Below are positions 42,387-51,352 of a stretch of DNA of 64,000 nt, piece after piece. Under the pieces are notes generated by a model. That model saw only the letters and a list, made by a program, of their open reading frames with translations. It did not search any database and was not told the DNA's origin. Where the stretch lies: positions 3,382 through 67,381 of the forward strand of contig NZ_JAVWFO010000003.1 of NCBI RefSeq assembly GCF_036641015.1, written 5' to 3'. Position numbers and translations under genes: made by a program. The stretch comes from Anaerorhabdus sp036641015. Lineage in GTDB: Bacteria > Bacillota_I > Bacilli_A > Erysipelotrichales > Erysipelotrichaceae. Position 1 is the stretch's first letter. Each line of letters starts with the position of its first letter.

Positions 42387-43342
42387 TGTCATTTACAACA
42401 GAGGTTAAACAAGAGATAGCGCAAAATGAATTAAAAGATTGTTGTAAAAAAGCAGAGCTTTCAGCCTTGATACAACTATGTTCAACGTTGTCTATTTCAA
42501 ATAAAGGTTTAACATTACTAATAAAAACAGAGAATGCAACTACCGCAAAACGAACTTGGAAAATGTTGAAGGAATGTTATGGTGTTGAAACGGATTTATC
42601 AGTAATGAAAAAAATGAATTTAAAGAAGAACAATATTTATTATATTCGTGTATTAAATAAAGCGAGGGAAATACTAGAAGATTTAGGGTTATACTCTTCT
42701 AGAGGTTTGTTATCACATCCTTTACAAAGTATCGTTACAAAGGAGTGTTGTGCTAGAGCGTATTTAGCAGGAGCATTTATGGCTATGGGGAGTGTCAATG
42801 CACCACAAAAAACTAGTTATCACTTAGAAATAGGAACTAGTAGTAATGAACATGCGGAATTTATTGTAAAGGTTATGAATCGATTTGAACTTCCAGGTAA
42901 AACAATACTGCGTAGAAATCAACATGTTGTATACATTAAGGCAGCGGATAAAATATCAGATTTTTTAAGATTAATAGGAGCTTTTGAATCGTTAATGAAG
43001 TTTGAGGATATTCGTATACATCGTGATTTTAAAAATAGTTTAACGCGTTTAGATAACTGCGAAGTAGCAAATGAAGTTAAAAGCCAAAATGCAGCGAAAA
43101 AACAACTAGAAGATATTGCGGTGATTGAAGATGCTGGCAAAATGGAACTATTAGATGAACGCTTATTTGAAATTGCTATCTTAAGAAAAGAAAATCCTGA
43201 ACTTAGCTTAAATGAACTAAGTAAAGAATATGAACGACAAAAAGGGGTAGTCATGAGCAAATCGGGGATGAAGCATCGTTTTACTAAGATCCAAGAATTA
43301 GCTGAGAAAATTAAAATGCAAAATAGTGTACATTCACAATAA
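42386..43342 (+). CDS. whiA: WhiA DNA-binding protein
   Basis: 318 residues, the usual size. An N-terminal LAGLIDADG-like fold (CCARAYLAGAFMAMGSVNAPQKTSYHLEIGTSS, without catalytic acids) and a C-terminal helix-turn-helix (LSLNELSKEYERQKGVVMSKSGMKHRFTKIQELAE) define the family. It takes part in cell division and chromosome segregation in Bacillus and in sporulation control in Streptomyces. It is the third gene of the overlapping rapZ-yvcK-whiA operon. Confidence 0.94.
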   Translation: MSFTTEVKQEIAQNELKDCCKKAELSALIQLCSTLSISNKGLTLLIKTENATTAKRTWKMLKECYGVETDLSVMKKMNLKKNNIYYIRVLNKAREILEDLGLYSSRGLLSHPLQSIVTKECCARAYLAGAFMAMGSVNAPQKTSYHLEIGTSSNEHAEFIVKVMNRFELPGKTILRRNQHVVYIKAADKISDFLRLIGAFESLMKFEDIRIHRDFKNSLTRLDNCEVANEVKSQNAAKKQLEDIAVIEDAGKMELLDERLFEIAILRKENPELSLNELSKEYERQKGVVMSKSGMKHRFTKIQELAEKIKMQNSVHSQ

Positions 43343-43372
43343 GTACATTATAATTAAATGGAGGAAAATTTT

Positions 43373-43675
43373 ATGAGACTACTTTATTTTATACTAATGG
43401 TATTTACATTCGTTATTTTATTCCAAATATTCTGGCCACTTATATTAGTGTTCGGAGCTTTAATAATTGGCTTTATTGCTTATGTTAACTATAAAGCAAA
43501 ACGTGCCTATAAAGAGAATAGTGATACATTTTATGAGTCACAAACTGATCAAACTACTTTTCAAAACAATACTTATCAAGAAAGTGATGATTCTAATATC
43601 GAAAAACCAATTAATCATGGAAGTGTGATTGATGCCGAATATACAGAAAGAAGTCAATCGGATGAGCGAAATTGA
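43373..43675 (+). CDS. Small membrane protein
   Basis: 100 residues. The first 45 are hydrophobic and form one long or two short membrane segments; the rest is a hydrophilic, probably disordered tail rich in Ser, Asn, Gln and Asp. The ATG at 43373 follows GGAGG at 43360-43364. It overlaps the next gene by 14 bp. No family is recognised. Confidence 0.6.
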   Translation: MRLLYFILMVFTFVILFQIFWPLILVFGALIIGFIAYVNYKAKRAYKENSDTFYESQTDQTTFQNNTYQESDDSNIEKPINHGSVIDAEYTERSQSDERN

Positions 43676-44585
43676 GATAGAATTGTATCATGATTTTTTG
43701 CCAGTATCCATGGAGCAGTGGGAGAAAATCAAAGATTATTTAAAAATAAAACAATATGAAGAGAGTAATCATAATTTAGTTAATATGATTTTATGGCAAG
43801 AATGGTATCCTTTGTTTTGCGTAGAAAATGATCATTATTTACTTCTGCTGGGAATCCATGAGGGCGAACTATTTATCTATATGCCATTATGCAAAGATGA
43901 ATACTTTGAAGAAGCAATCAGAAAAGCTAAATCTATTTTTGATACATATGGTGTTAAATTTGTATTGAGTTGCTTTACAAAGGAAGCAATGGATAAGGTA
44001 TTAGAGATTTATCCAGAATATTGTATATGCCCTGCAAGAGAAAGTTTTGACTATGTGTACAAAGTTGAAAAACTTATGAGTTTTGCGGGTAAGAAATTGC
44101 AAAAGAAAAGAAATCATTTGAATGCATTCTATAAGGATTATGAGGGAAGATTTCAATACGAGAGTATGAATGAAACAAATGTAATTGAGTGTAAAGAATT
44201 TTTAGACAAATGGAAAGCAGAAACAGAGGATGCTTTTTTACAATCAGATCGTAAAGGAACTATGCGTATATTGGATTTATTTAACAGAATAGAATATCGT
44301 GGTGGTTGTATACGAATCGATGGCGAAATCCAAGCATTTGCGATTGGATCAGTATTATCGAATCGTATGTGTCAAGAAAATATTGAAAAAGCAAATCCTG
44401 AAATAAGAGGATTATATCAAGCGCTTATTAAAGAATTTTTGAGTCATGAGTTTAGTGAATTTGAGTACGTCAATCGTGAAGATGATATGGGGTACGATAA
44501 TTTACGACAAGCTAAAATGGCTTATTATCCAGAATTCATGATTGAAAAATATCGTTTATGCAGAGAGGGTGAAGCCAGTGATTAA
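43662..44585 (+). CDS. DUF2156-type (MprF C-terminal-like) acyltransferase-fold protein
   Basis: 307 residues resembling DUF2156 stand-alone proteins: LVNMILWQEWYPLFCVENDHYLLL, KKLQKKRNHLNAFYKDY, IRIDGEIQAFAIGSVL and the late FEYVNREDDMGYDNLRQAKMAYYPEFMIEKY. The fold is a double GNAT related to the lysyltransferase domain of MprF, which uses aminoacyl-tRNA or acyl-CoA. It has no membrane part. The ATG at 43662 is preferred; TTG 43629 or ATG 43632 are alternatives. An 8-bp overlap with the following GNAT gene makes a tight pair. Confidence 0.8.
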   Translation: MSEIEIELYHDFLPVSMEQWEKIKDYLKIKQYEESNHNLVNMILWQEWYPLFCVENDHYLLLLGIHEGELFIYMPLCKDEYFEEAIRKAKSIFDTYGVKFVLSCFTKEAMDKVLEIYPEYCICPARESFDYVYKVEKLMSFAGKKLQKKRNHLNAFYKDYEGRFQYESMNETNVIECKEFLDKWKAETEDAFLQSDRKGTMRILDLFNRIEYRGGCIRIDGEIQAFAIGSVLSNRMCQENIEKANPEIRGLYQALIKEFLSHEFSEFEYVNREDDMGYDNLRQAKMAYYPEFMIEKYRLCREGEASD

Positions 44586-45492
44586 AAAAGCAGAAGTTGG
44601 TCAAACAAATACAATTAAGAAAATGTGGAACCAATGTTTTCCGCAAGAAGAAGAATCGTATATCGATTATTATTTTGATGAAGTATATAAACCTGATAAT
44701 ACAATTATTTTAATAGATAATGGTATTGTGCAATCATCTTTACAACGCATTCCACATGAAATGATGTTTAATAATCGTGTAATTCGCACATCGATGATTG
44801 TAGGTGTAACAACTCTTCCTCAATATCAAAAGCAAGGCAATATGAAAAAACTTATGAGTGTGGTTATGGATGAGATTGAGCATCAAGAATTAATTACTTT
44901 AGTTCAAGCTTACAATCCATCATTATATGAATCATATGGTTTTAAAATGATTTATAATCACAAGGAAGCAACATTCACAAGGAATCTTATTGAAAAAATA
45001 AGTAATGATGGTTGTAGCTATGATATTAGAAGTGAAGATATGTTACAACTATATGCAACATTTGTTAAACGGTTTAATGGCTACTACATTAGAGATGTTG
45101 AGAACTTTAATCAATTAAAAAAAGAAATAAGTGCACAACGTGGAAAAATCTTAGGTTACTATAATGAGAAAGGTCAACTACAAGCATATGCAACTTGTTT
45201 ATTTACAAATAAAGAAGTTGTTATGGAAGAAATTATATACTTAAATAGTTTGGCTTTAACTAAATTAATAAACTTAGGATTACAAATACGCTCAGTTGTT
45301 AAAGTACATACAAGTGAGGTTGAAGATTTACGTATTATTTACCCAGGTGTTGAGGTTATTGATTATGGATTTACGATGGCAAGAGTAAATGATTACGATT
45401 TATTTAATCGCTTATATCAAGTACAATCTAAAACTATAGAAGAAGCATTTACTTCTAGTGGTAAGCCATTATATATGAATGAATTTTATTAG
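44578..45492 (+). CDS. Eis-like GNAT acetyltransferase
   Basis: 304 residues. The N-terminal GNAT half has VGVTTLPQYQKQGNMKKLMSVVMDEIEHQ (acetyl-CoA loop) and NPSLYESYGFKMIY, and the second half looks like the extra domains of Eis-type enzymes. The acceptor is unknown. The start is GTG at 44578, behind GAGAGGGTG, overlapping the DUF2156 gene stop; a longer frame to 44542 has no ribosome site. Confidence 0.8.
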   Translation: MIKKAEVGQTNTIKKMWNQCFPQEEESYIDYYFDEVYKPDNTIILIDNGIVQSSLQRIPHEMMFNNRVIRTSMIVGVTTLPQYQKQGNMKKLMSVVMDEIEHQELITLVQAYNPSLYESYGFKMIYNHKEATFTRNLIEKISNDGCSYDIRSEDMLQLYATFVKRFNGYYIRDVENFNQLKKEISAQRGKILGYYNEKGQLQAYATCLFTNKEVVMEEIIYLNSLALTKLINLGLQIRSVVKVHTSEVEDLRIIYPGVEVIDYGFTMARVNDYDLFNRLYQVQSKTIEEAFTSSGKPLYMNEFY

Positions 45493-45526
45493 AAACAGTA
45501 TTTTGTTATACTGTTTTTATTTTCTT
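45493..45526 (+). terminator. Terminator after the Eis-like gene
   Basis: AAACAGTAT / ATACTGTTT with loop TTTGTT, then TTATTTTC. Confidence 0.8.
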
Positions 45527-45566
45527 GCTTGGGTATAATTAATAATGTAATTAGTGGAGGCAAAGT

Positions 45567-46730
45567 ATGAAATATGATTTTGAAACAATAGTAAACCGAA
45601 GTAAGACAGGTTCATTAAAATGGAGTAGTGCTGAAAGACAATTGGGAAAAGCATGCACAATTCCACCATTATCAACTGCTGACATGGAGTTTGTGGCATG
45701 CCCTAGTGTTGAAAAGGCATTGATTAATGCAATTACTAATCAATGTGTTTTTGGATATACGGGGCAACCTGATGGCTATAGTGATGTTGTGATAGATTGG
45801 TTTAAAAAAGAACATACAGCCGACATTGAACCTGAATGGATATTTCAAACTTCTGGTGTAATTCAAGCTATTCATCATATTGTCACATGTTTTACAAATG
45901 AAGGTGATGGAATAATTGTACAAACACCGGTTTATCATCAGTTTATGAACATCATTAATCATACAAAACGAACGATCTTGGAAAATCCTTTGAAGATAGT
46001 TGATGGAAAATATTGTATGGATTATAAAGATTTAGAAGAAAAAGCTAAACAAGCAAAAATGATACTTCTATGCAGTCCACATAATCCTGTTGGAAGAGTA
46101 TGGGATTATGAGGAGTTAATTAAAATTAAAGATATTGCGATTAAAAATAATCTAATCATTGTAGCGGATGAAATTCATTTTGATTTTACACATGGAAAAA
46201 AACATACTGTTTTTACTACGCTAGATAAAGATCATACAATACTTTGTACCTCACCAAGTAAAACATTTAATTTGGCAGGTTTAAATTTCGCTAATATAAT
46301 TATTCCAAACAAAGATATAAGAGAAAAGTTACAAAAACATATGGATAATGAGGATATTCATATGCAAACATATTTTGGCTACTATGCGACAATGGGTGCT
46401 TATAGTGATTCAGGTAGCGAATGGAAGAATGAATTAAATGAAACAATTGAAAATAATTTTGTGCTAGTCAAAGCGTTTTTTAATGAAAAGTATCCAACAT
46501 GTTATGTTTCGCCATTAGAGGGAACATATTTAGCGTGGATTGATTTAAGTTCATTTGGGTATAAAGAAAATGAAATACTTGATAAGTTAGTTTCAAAAGA
46601 AATATTTGTTGATAAAGGATCTTCTTTTGGAACTAATGGAGAATGTTTTATAAGGGTGAATTTAGCTTGCCCAACCGTGATAATTAAAGAAGTTTTAAAG
46701 CGTTTTGAAACATGTTTAATGAATAAATAA
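45567..46730 (+). CDS. patB: PatB/MalY-type PLP enzyme (cystathionine beta-lyase family)
   Basis: A 387-residue fold-type I aminotransferase homologue of the PatB/MalY group, which act as C-S beta-lyases on cystathionine or cysteine conjugates. LPPLSTADMEF-like start (PPLSTADMEFVACPSV), LLCSPHNPVGRVW, VADEIHFDF, and the PLP lysine in SPSKTFNLAGLNFANIIIPN are all present. A TATAAT (45534) and GTGGAGGCAAAGT precede the ATG. Sulfur amino-acid use in this window also includes cysS, metG, msrAB and a cystine transporter, but these are not in one operon. Confidence 0.9.
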   Translation: MKYDFETIVNRSKTGSLKWSSAERQLGKACTIPPLSTADMEFVACPSVEKALINAITNQCVFGYTGQPDGYSDVVIDWFKKEHTADIEPEWIFQTSGVIQAIHHIVTCFTNEGDGIIVQTPVYHQFMNIINHTKRTILENPLKIVDGKYCMDYKDLEEKAKQAKMILLCSPHNPVGRVWDYEELIKIKDIAIKNNLIIVADEIHFDFTHGKKHTVFTTLDKDHTILCTSPSKTFNLAGLNFANIIIPNKDIREKLQKHMDNEDIHMQTYFGYYATMGAYSDSGSEWKNELNETIENNFVLVKAFFNEKYPTCYVSPLEGTYLAWIDLSSFGYKENEILDKLVSKEIFVDKGSSFGTNGECFIRVNLACPTVIIKEVLKRFETCLMNK

Positions 46731-46789
46731 TCAATTAATAACGAAGGTTAAATAAAGAATGAAATTTGATAAAAAATTTATTCGTAATA

Positions 46790-46803
46790 TGTAAGCGCTT
46801 TAT
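46790..46803 (+). promoter_or_regulatory. Possible catabolite-responsive element (cre) before gap
   Basis: TGTAAGCGCTTTAT fits the CcpA cre pattern centred on CG. It lies 57 bp upstream of the gap -35 box. Two related repeats, ATCGATAATATGG and ATCGGCATTATTTG, follow between it and the promoter. Confidence 0.5.
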
Positions 46804-46859
46804 ATCGATAATATGGCTATTTATCGGCATTATTTGAATAATTATTAGTTTTTTCACAA

Positions 46860-46889
46860 TTGACAATTAGGGTCTAAAAAGACTATAAT
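46860..46889 (+). promoter_or_regulatory. gap promoter
   Basis: TTGACA, 18 bp, TATAAT. About 30 bp before the ATG, which follows AGAGGAGG. Confidence 0.8.
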
Positions 46890-46919
46890 TTGTATGCATC
46901 ATAGAGGAGGTCAATTAAA

Positions 46920-47936
46920 ATGGCAGATGTTAAAGTAGCAATTAATGGTTTCGGTCGTATTGGACGTTTAGCGTTCAGACAAATGTTTGGAGCAGCAGGG
47001 TATGAAGTTGTAGCAATCAACGACTTAACAGATCCAAAAATGCTTGCACACTTATTAAAATATGATTCAGCACAAGGTCGTTACGATGGCCACACAGTTG
47101 TAGCTGGTGAAGCATCAATTACAGTTGATGGTAAAGAAATTAAGATTTTCAAAGAAGCAGACGCTTCTAAACTTCCTTGGGGAGATTTAGGTGTTGATGT
47201 AGTTCTTGAATGTACAGGATTCTACTTATCAAAAGCAAAAGCAGAAGCTCATATCACTGCTGGTGCTAAAAAAGTTGTTATCTCAGCTCCTGCTGGAAAT
47301 GATTTACCAACAGTAGTATTTGGAGTAAACGAAGGTATTCTTACTGCTGAAGATACAATTATCTCAGCTGCATCTTGTACTACAAACTGCTTAGCTCCTA
47401 TGGCTAACACATTAAACAAATTTGCACCTATTCAAAGTGGTATCATGACTACAGTTCATGCTTACACAGGTGACCAAATGGTTCTTGATGGACCTCATCG
47501 TAAAGGTGATTTACGTCGTGCTCGTGCTGCAGCTTGCAACATCGTTCCTAACTCAACTGGAGCAGCTAAAGCTATCGGTCTAGTAATTCCTGAATTAAAC
47601 GGAAAACTTATCGGTTCTGCACAACGTGTACCAGTTCCTACAGGTTCAACTACAATTTTAGTAGCTGTTGTTAAAGGAACTGACGTTACTAAAGAAGGAA
47701 TCAACGCTGCTATGAAAGCTGCTGCTAGTGATTCATTCGGTTACACAGAAGAAGAATTAGTATCAAGTGATATCATCGGTGAATCTCATGGTTCATTATT
47801 CGATGCTACACAAACAATGGTAACTAAAGTTAATGATGATACATTCCAAGTACAAGTAGTTTCTTGGTATGACAATGAAAACAGTTACACTAGCCAAATG
47901 GTTAGAACAATCAAATACTTCGCAAACATTAAATAA
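46920..47936 (+). CDS. gap: Glyceraldehyde-3-phosphate dehydrogenase, type I
   Basis: 338 residues. The Rossmann start VAINGFGRIGRLAFRQM and the active site SAASCTTNCLAP with the catalytic Cys are intact, followed by GSAQRVPVPTGSTT and SWYDNENSY. It oxidises glyceraldehyde-3-phosphate in glycolysis. Codon use is markedly biased (GCT, GGT, CGT, GTT), as expected for a highly expressed gene. It is a single-gene unit with its own promoter and a strong terminator; no pgk or CggR gene is adjacent. Confidence 0.97.
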   Translation: MADVKVAINGFGRIGRLAFRQMFGAAGYEVVAINDLTDPKMLAHLLKYDSAQGRYDGHTVVAGEASITVDGKEIKIFKEADASKLPWGDLGVDVVLECTGFYLSKAKAEAHITAGAKKVVISAPAGNDLPTVVFGVNEGILTAEDTIISAASCTTNCLAPMANTLNKFAPIQSGIMTTVHAYTGDQMVLDGPHRKGDLRRARAAACNIVPNSTGAAKAIGLVIPELNGKLIGSAQRVPVPTGSTTILVAVVKGTDVTKEGINAAMKAAASDSFGYTEEELVSSDIIGESHGSLFDATQTMVTKVNDDTFQVQVVSWYDNENSYTSQMVRTIKYFANIK

Positions 47937-47950
47937 GTATTGGTACATTG

Positions 47951-47982
47951 AAACCGATAGAGAAATCTATCGGTTTTTCTAT
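47951..47982 (+). terminator. Terminator after gap
   Basis: An 11-bp stem, AAACCGATAGA / TCTATCGGTTT, GAAA loop, then TTTCT. Confidence 0.9.
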
Positions 47983-48094
47983 GCCTTAGAGGATAGAAAA
48001 GCCTTAATCAAGGGAACTAAAGGTTTGCTAAATAGATAAAAAGCAAGTAAAATAGAGTTGGTCGAAAGACGCATAAGATTAAGGAGTGACAGTT

Positions 48095-50095
48095 ATGGTA
48101 AATAAGTTGCCTGAGAAGCTTCTCTTATTAAGAAAACATTTTGGTTTTTCACAACAAGAGATTGCTGATAAAATGGGTGTTAATGTTACTGAATATATGG
48201 GTTGGGAAAATGGTAGAACAATTTGTAATTTAGCACAGTTCAAATTGCTAGCTAATATTTTTCAAGTATCACTAGATGATATGCTTAAGAATACTACGGA
48301 TATACCTTTGCCAAATCTATCGTTAGAAGATAGTATTCAAATTCCATTTATGAAGGATAGTGAAAGTTCTAATGTCGATATACCTTACATGGTTCAACCA
48401 CAAAAGGAAAAACCAGTGCCGGTAAGTCAACATACAACTCAAATTAAACGTGTAAGTGAAGTTAAGGAAAAGGAAAAACCTGTTAATACAATTCATCGTG
48501 TTGATATAAATCAAAAACCAGTGAAAAAAAGTAAAAATAATAAGAAGTTGTATACAATCATTGGTGGAGTAATTGGCGCAATTGTTTTAATTGGAGCTAT
48601 ATTTTTCTTTTTAAATATGAATAAGGGTAATGATGGATTAAATCTTAAATTATCTCAAACTGATCGTTTAGCAACTACAGAAAAGTTCACTATTTATATT
48701 GCTGATAATCAATCAGCTAAAATGGTTGGGCAAGGTATTACTTTGAATGACTTTACTGATTTAGTGAAGATTAGTGCATATAAAGATTCAGTAGTTGGAT
48801 TAAAATCTGATGGCACAGTTGTAGCGGCAGGCAGTAATTCATATGGGCAACTCGATGTTAAAGATATTAAAGATGCTACCGATGTATCAATTGGTTCTAA
48901 ACATACTGTTGCAGCATTAAAAGATGGTAAAGTAACATGCGTTGGTGATAAAAATGCATGTGATGTTGAATCATGGGAAAATATTGTAGATGTAGAAGCT
49001 GGTAATGGTTTTACATTGGGTATTGATTCAGCTGGCAACGTAAAAGTTGCTGGCGCAGTAAATTCATCATCAACAATTGAATCTCAAAAGAGTGTAAAAT
49101 CAATTGCGATTGGTGAAAATGAAATTGCCTTTTTAAATACATCAGGATCAGTAACAATGGTTTCTTATTCAGGAGCTACTACAACAAATACATCGACACT
49201 AAAAAATATTACTGAAGTAGCGGTAGGAAATGGTTTTGTCGCAGGACTAGGTAGTGATGGTAAAGTTCAAATTGTCACTACTAAAGAAGATTTAAGTAAG
49301 GCTGTTTCAGAGTGGACTGGAATTTCATGTATTGCAGCTTATAACAATACAATAGTAGGTTTCACATCTACTGGAAAAATGGTTGGTGCTGGTGATAACC
49401 AATACAACCAATATGTAAATGAAGCAGAAACTACTACAAAGGAACAATTGGAACAAGTTAAGAGTTTACAAACAACAATTGAAAAATCAAAATTAAACTT
49501 AACATGGGATAAAGTTGAGGGTGCTGATTATTATGAAGTATCAATTAACACAAATCCTGTTTATACAGCAAAATCAGTTGAAAACAAGTTATCAATTGAT
49601 TTAAATAAATTAACAGATGGTAGTCACTATACCATTTCAATTACTGCATGTTCAAATGCGGATAAAGAACTAAACTCACAAGTATATACGGTTGATTATG
49701 CATATACTGCACCTACACCAGAGCCAACAGTTGAACCAACATACACATTAACAATCAAATACGTATATGATGATGATGTTAACTCTAAGATATCTCAAGA
49801 CTATGTTATGACTTATAAAGAGGGTGAAAGTTATCGTGTAGAGAGTCCAAATATTCCAGGATATGATGCATTAAGAACGTTAGTGGAAGGCACAATGGGT
49901 GCTAAAAACGAAGAAATCACAGTTCGTTATAAAGCAAAAGCAGCTACTCCTTCTCCTACACCTACACCATTTCCAGATAATGATGGATGTGTAGCGAGTG
50001 GTGGTACATTTGATGCGGCAACAGGAAACTGTGCGTGTCCAGAAGGTTCTCAACTTGCGCCTGATAAAAAAGCATGTGTAAAAGTGGGGGAATAG
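48095..50095 (+). CDS. Membrane protein: HTH (XRE) + TM + RCC1-like repeats + MucBP-like domain
   Basis: 666 residues. An N-terminal XRE helix-turn-helix (LLLLRKHFGFSQQEIADKMGVNVTEYMGWENGR) is followed by a Lys/Pro-rich linker and one membrane helix at about 153-176. Outside come RCC1-type repeats (GLKSDGTVVAAGSNSYGQL, ALKDGKVTCVGDKN, GFTSTGKMVGAGDNQYNQY), a fibronectin-like segment near 465-545, a MucBP-like beta domain (YTLTIKYVYDDDVNSKISQDY), and a Cys-containing tail (CVASGGTFDAATGNCACPEGSQ). The ATG follows AAGGAG. It looks like a transmembrane one-component regulator linking an outside sensor to DNA. A possible promoter is TTGCTA-18-TAAAAT at 48024-48053. Confidence 0.72.
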   Translation: MVNKLPEKLLLLRKHFGFSQQEIADKMGVNVTEYMGWENGRTICNLAQFKLLANIFQVSLDDMLKNTTDIPLPNLSLEDSIQIPFMKDSESSNVDIPYMVQPQKEKPVPVSQHTTQIKRVSEVKEKEKPVNTIHRVDINQKPVKKSKNNKKLYTIIGGVIGAIVLIGAIFFFLNMNKGNDGLNLKLSQTDRLATTEKFTIYIADNQSAKMVGQGITLNDFTDLVKISAYKDSVVGLKSDGTVVAAGSNSYGQLDVKDIKDATDVSIGSKHTVAALKDGKVTCVGDKNACDVESWENIVDVEAGNGFTLGIDSAGNVKVAGAVNSSSTIESQKSVKSIAIGENEIAFLNTSGSVTMVSYSGATTTNTSTLKNITEVAVGNGFVAGLGSDGKVQIVTTKEDLSKAVSEWTGISCIAAYNNTIVGFTSTGKMVGAGDNQYNQYVNEAETTTKEQLEQVKSLQTTIEKSKLNLTWDKVEGADYYEVSINTNPVYTAKSVENKLSIDLNKLTDGSHYTISITACSNADKELNSQVYTVDYAYTAPTPEPTVEPTYTLTIKYVYDDDVNSKISQDYVMTYKEGESYRVESPNIPGYDALRTLVEGTMGAKNEEITVRYKAKAATPSPTPTPFPDNDGCVASGGTFDAATGNCACPEGSQLAPDKKACVKVGE

Positions 50096-50099
50096 TTAT

Positions 50100-50288
50100 A
50101 TGGATAAAATATGGTATGTAAGAAGTTCTAAAAGAAAAGGTGGACCTTTTACTGAAGAAGAACTTATACGTTTAATACGTCAAGAAATTATTGATGAAGA
50201 ATATGAAATATGGAATCCAGAAATGAAAGCGTGGATGCGCTTAGTTGATAGTGTTTATTGTTTCTATATTCCTGAAAGAGAAGAATAA
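50100..50288 (+). CDS. Small GYF_2-domain protein
   Basis: 62 residues: WYVRSSKRKGGPFTEEELIRLI and YEIWNPEMKAWMRLVD fit the GYF_2 (DUF4339) pattern WYxxx..GPxxxxEL...WxxGMxxW. These small domains are thought to bind peptides. It lies 4 bp after the HTH/RCC1 gene and is probably co-transcribed, perhaps as a partner protein. Confidence 0.72.
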   Translation: MDKIWYVRSSKRKGGPFTEEELIRLIRQEIIDEEYEIWNPEMKAWMRLVDSVYCFYIPEREE

Positions 50289-50311
50289 GAGTGAGCAATC
50301 ACTCTTTTCTA
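50288..50311 (+). terminator. Terminator after the GYF_2 gene
   Basis: AAGAGTGA / TCACTCTT with a GCAA tetraloop, then TTC. It overlaps the stop codon. Confidence 0.75.
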
Positions 50312-50372
50312 ATGCATCGATATACTTGTCTAAATATGAAGTTACATGTAAAATATATGACAGGTGAAGAAG

Positions 50373-51092
50373 ATGAAAAAAATTAAAGAAATAAATTGGG
50401 AAAAAGTATTATTTATATTTGTAATGGCGAGTTTAGTTATATCAACTGTATTCATTGGATTTAAGATGGTTGTTGCGCCAGTATCGCTTGATACTGGTAT
50501 GGAATATACTCGTGTGAAATCTGACTATACATTGATGTTTTTTCAATGTTTACTAGGAATTGTAGCAATGGTATTGCCAAGTATATTTGAGAAACAGTTT
50601 AAAGTAATTATTCCAAGTTATATGTTGGTACTTTATGTAATATTCTTATATTGTGCTATTTTCCTAGGTGAGGTAAGAAGTTATTATTATACTGTTAATC
50701 ATTGGGACACTATTCTACATACATTTAGTGGGGGAATGCTAGGAGCTTTAGGCTTCTCATTTGTTTCTTTATTAAATCAAAGTAATAAAGTGCCAATGAA
50801 TTTATCACCATTATTTGTAGCTATATTTGCATTTTGTTTTGCTGTTACAATGGGTGTTGTTTGGGAAATCTATGAATTTACATTTGATGGAATATTGCAT
50901 CTAAATATGCAAAAATTCATGTTAGAAAATGGAACACAATTAATTGGTAGAGCTGCGTTAGCTGACACAATGAAAGATTTAATTGTAGATGCTGCAGGAG
51001 CGCTAGTGGTATCAATAGTTGGATATATATCTATGAAGACACAATCCGACTGGTTACAAAAAATTCAATTTAAACGTGCACATACAAAATAA
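50373..51092 (+). CDS. YjdF/DUF2238-type membrane protein
   Basis: 239 residues with about six membrane segments. The conserved NHWDTILHTFSGGMLGALGFSF and VTMGVVWEIYEFTFD motifs, with buried Asp, His and Glu, are those of the YjdF/DUF2238 group; the function is unknown. The ATG at 50373 follows AGGTGAAG; the GTG at 50364 lies in that site. Confidence 0.78.
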   Translation: MKKIKEINWEKVLFIFVMASLVISTVFIGFKMVVAPVSLDTGMEYTRVKSDYTLMFFQCLLGIVAMVLPSIFEKQFKVIIPSYMLVLYVIFLYCAIFLGEVRSYYYTVNHWDTILHTFSGGMLGALGFSFVSLLNQSNKVPMNLSPLFVAIFAFCFAVTMGVVWEIYEFTFDGILHLNMQKFMLENGTQLIGRAALADTMKDLIVDAAGALVVSIVGYISMKTQSDWLQKIQFKRAHTK

Positions 51093-51094
51093 CC

Positions 51095-51123
51095 TTGTGC
51101 CAAAAAATAAAGTAGGATATACT
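51095..51123 (+). promoter_or_regulatory. cysS promoter
   Basis: TTGTGC, 17 bp, TATACT. It starts transcription just before the T-box leader. Confidence 0.6.
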
Positions 51124-51129
51124 ACCTAT

Positions 51130-51338
51130 AGAAACTGATGACTAGAATAGTAGGGTTAAAACAATCAATAGAGATAACTGGGTTGGTGGAACAGTTAGTG
51201 AGTATTAATTCGAAATGCCTCTAGGAAGGTTTATCCGATAAGTAGGATAAAACGTTTACTCGCGTTAAGAGATTGAGAAGTAAGAAAAGTGGAACCACGC
51301 AATGGCGTCTTTTTATAGGATGCCATTTTTATTTTGTA
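51130..51338 (+). promoter_or_regulatory. T-box leader (tRNA-Cys specific) of cysS
   Basis: The core TGGAACCACG is at about 51288-51297. The variable base A would pair with U73, the discriminator of tRNA-Cys. The specifier TGC is at 51216-51218 in GAAA-TGC-CTCTAGG, matching the metG leader context. The terminator is AATGGCGTC / GATGCCATT followed by TTTATTTT. The cluster from cysS onwards would be induced when tRNA-Cys is uncharged. Confidence 0.92.
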
Positions 51339-51352
51339 AGGAGGAAGAAAAT

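Noticed and set aside
51302..51352. Longer N-terminus for cysS
   Set aside because: The extra 17 codons are encoded by the T-box terminator and are not CysS-like.
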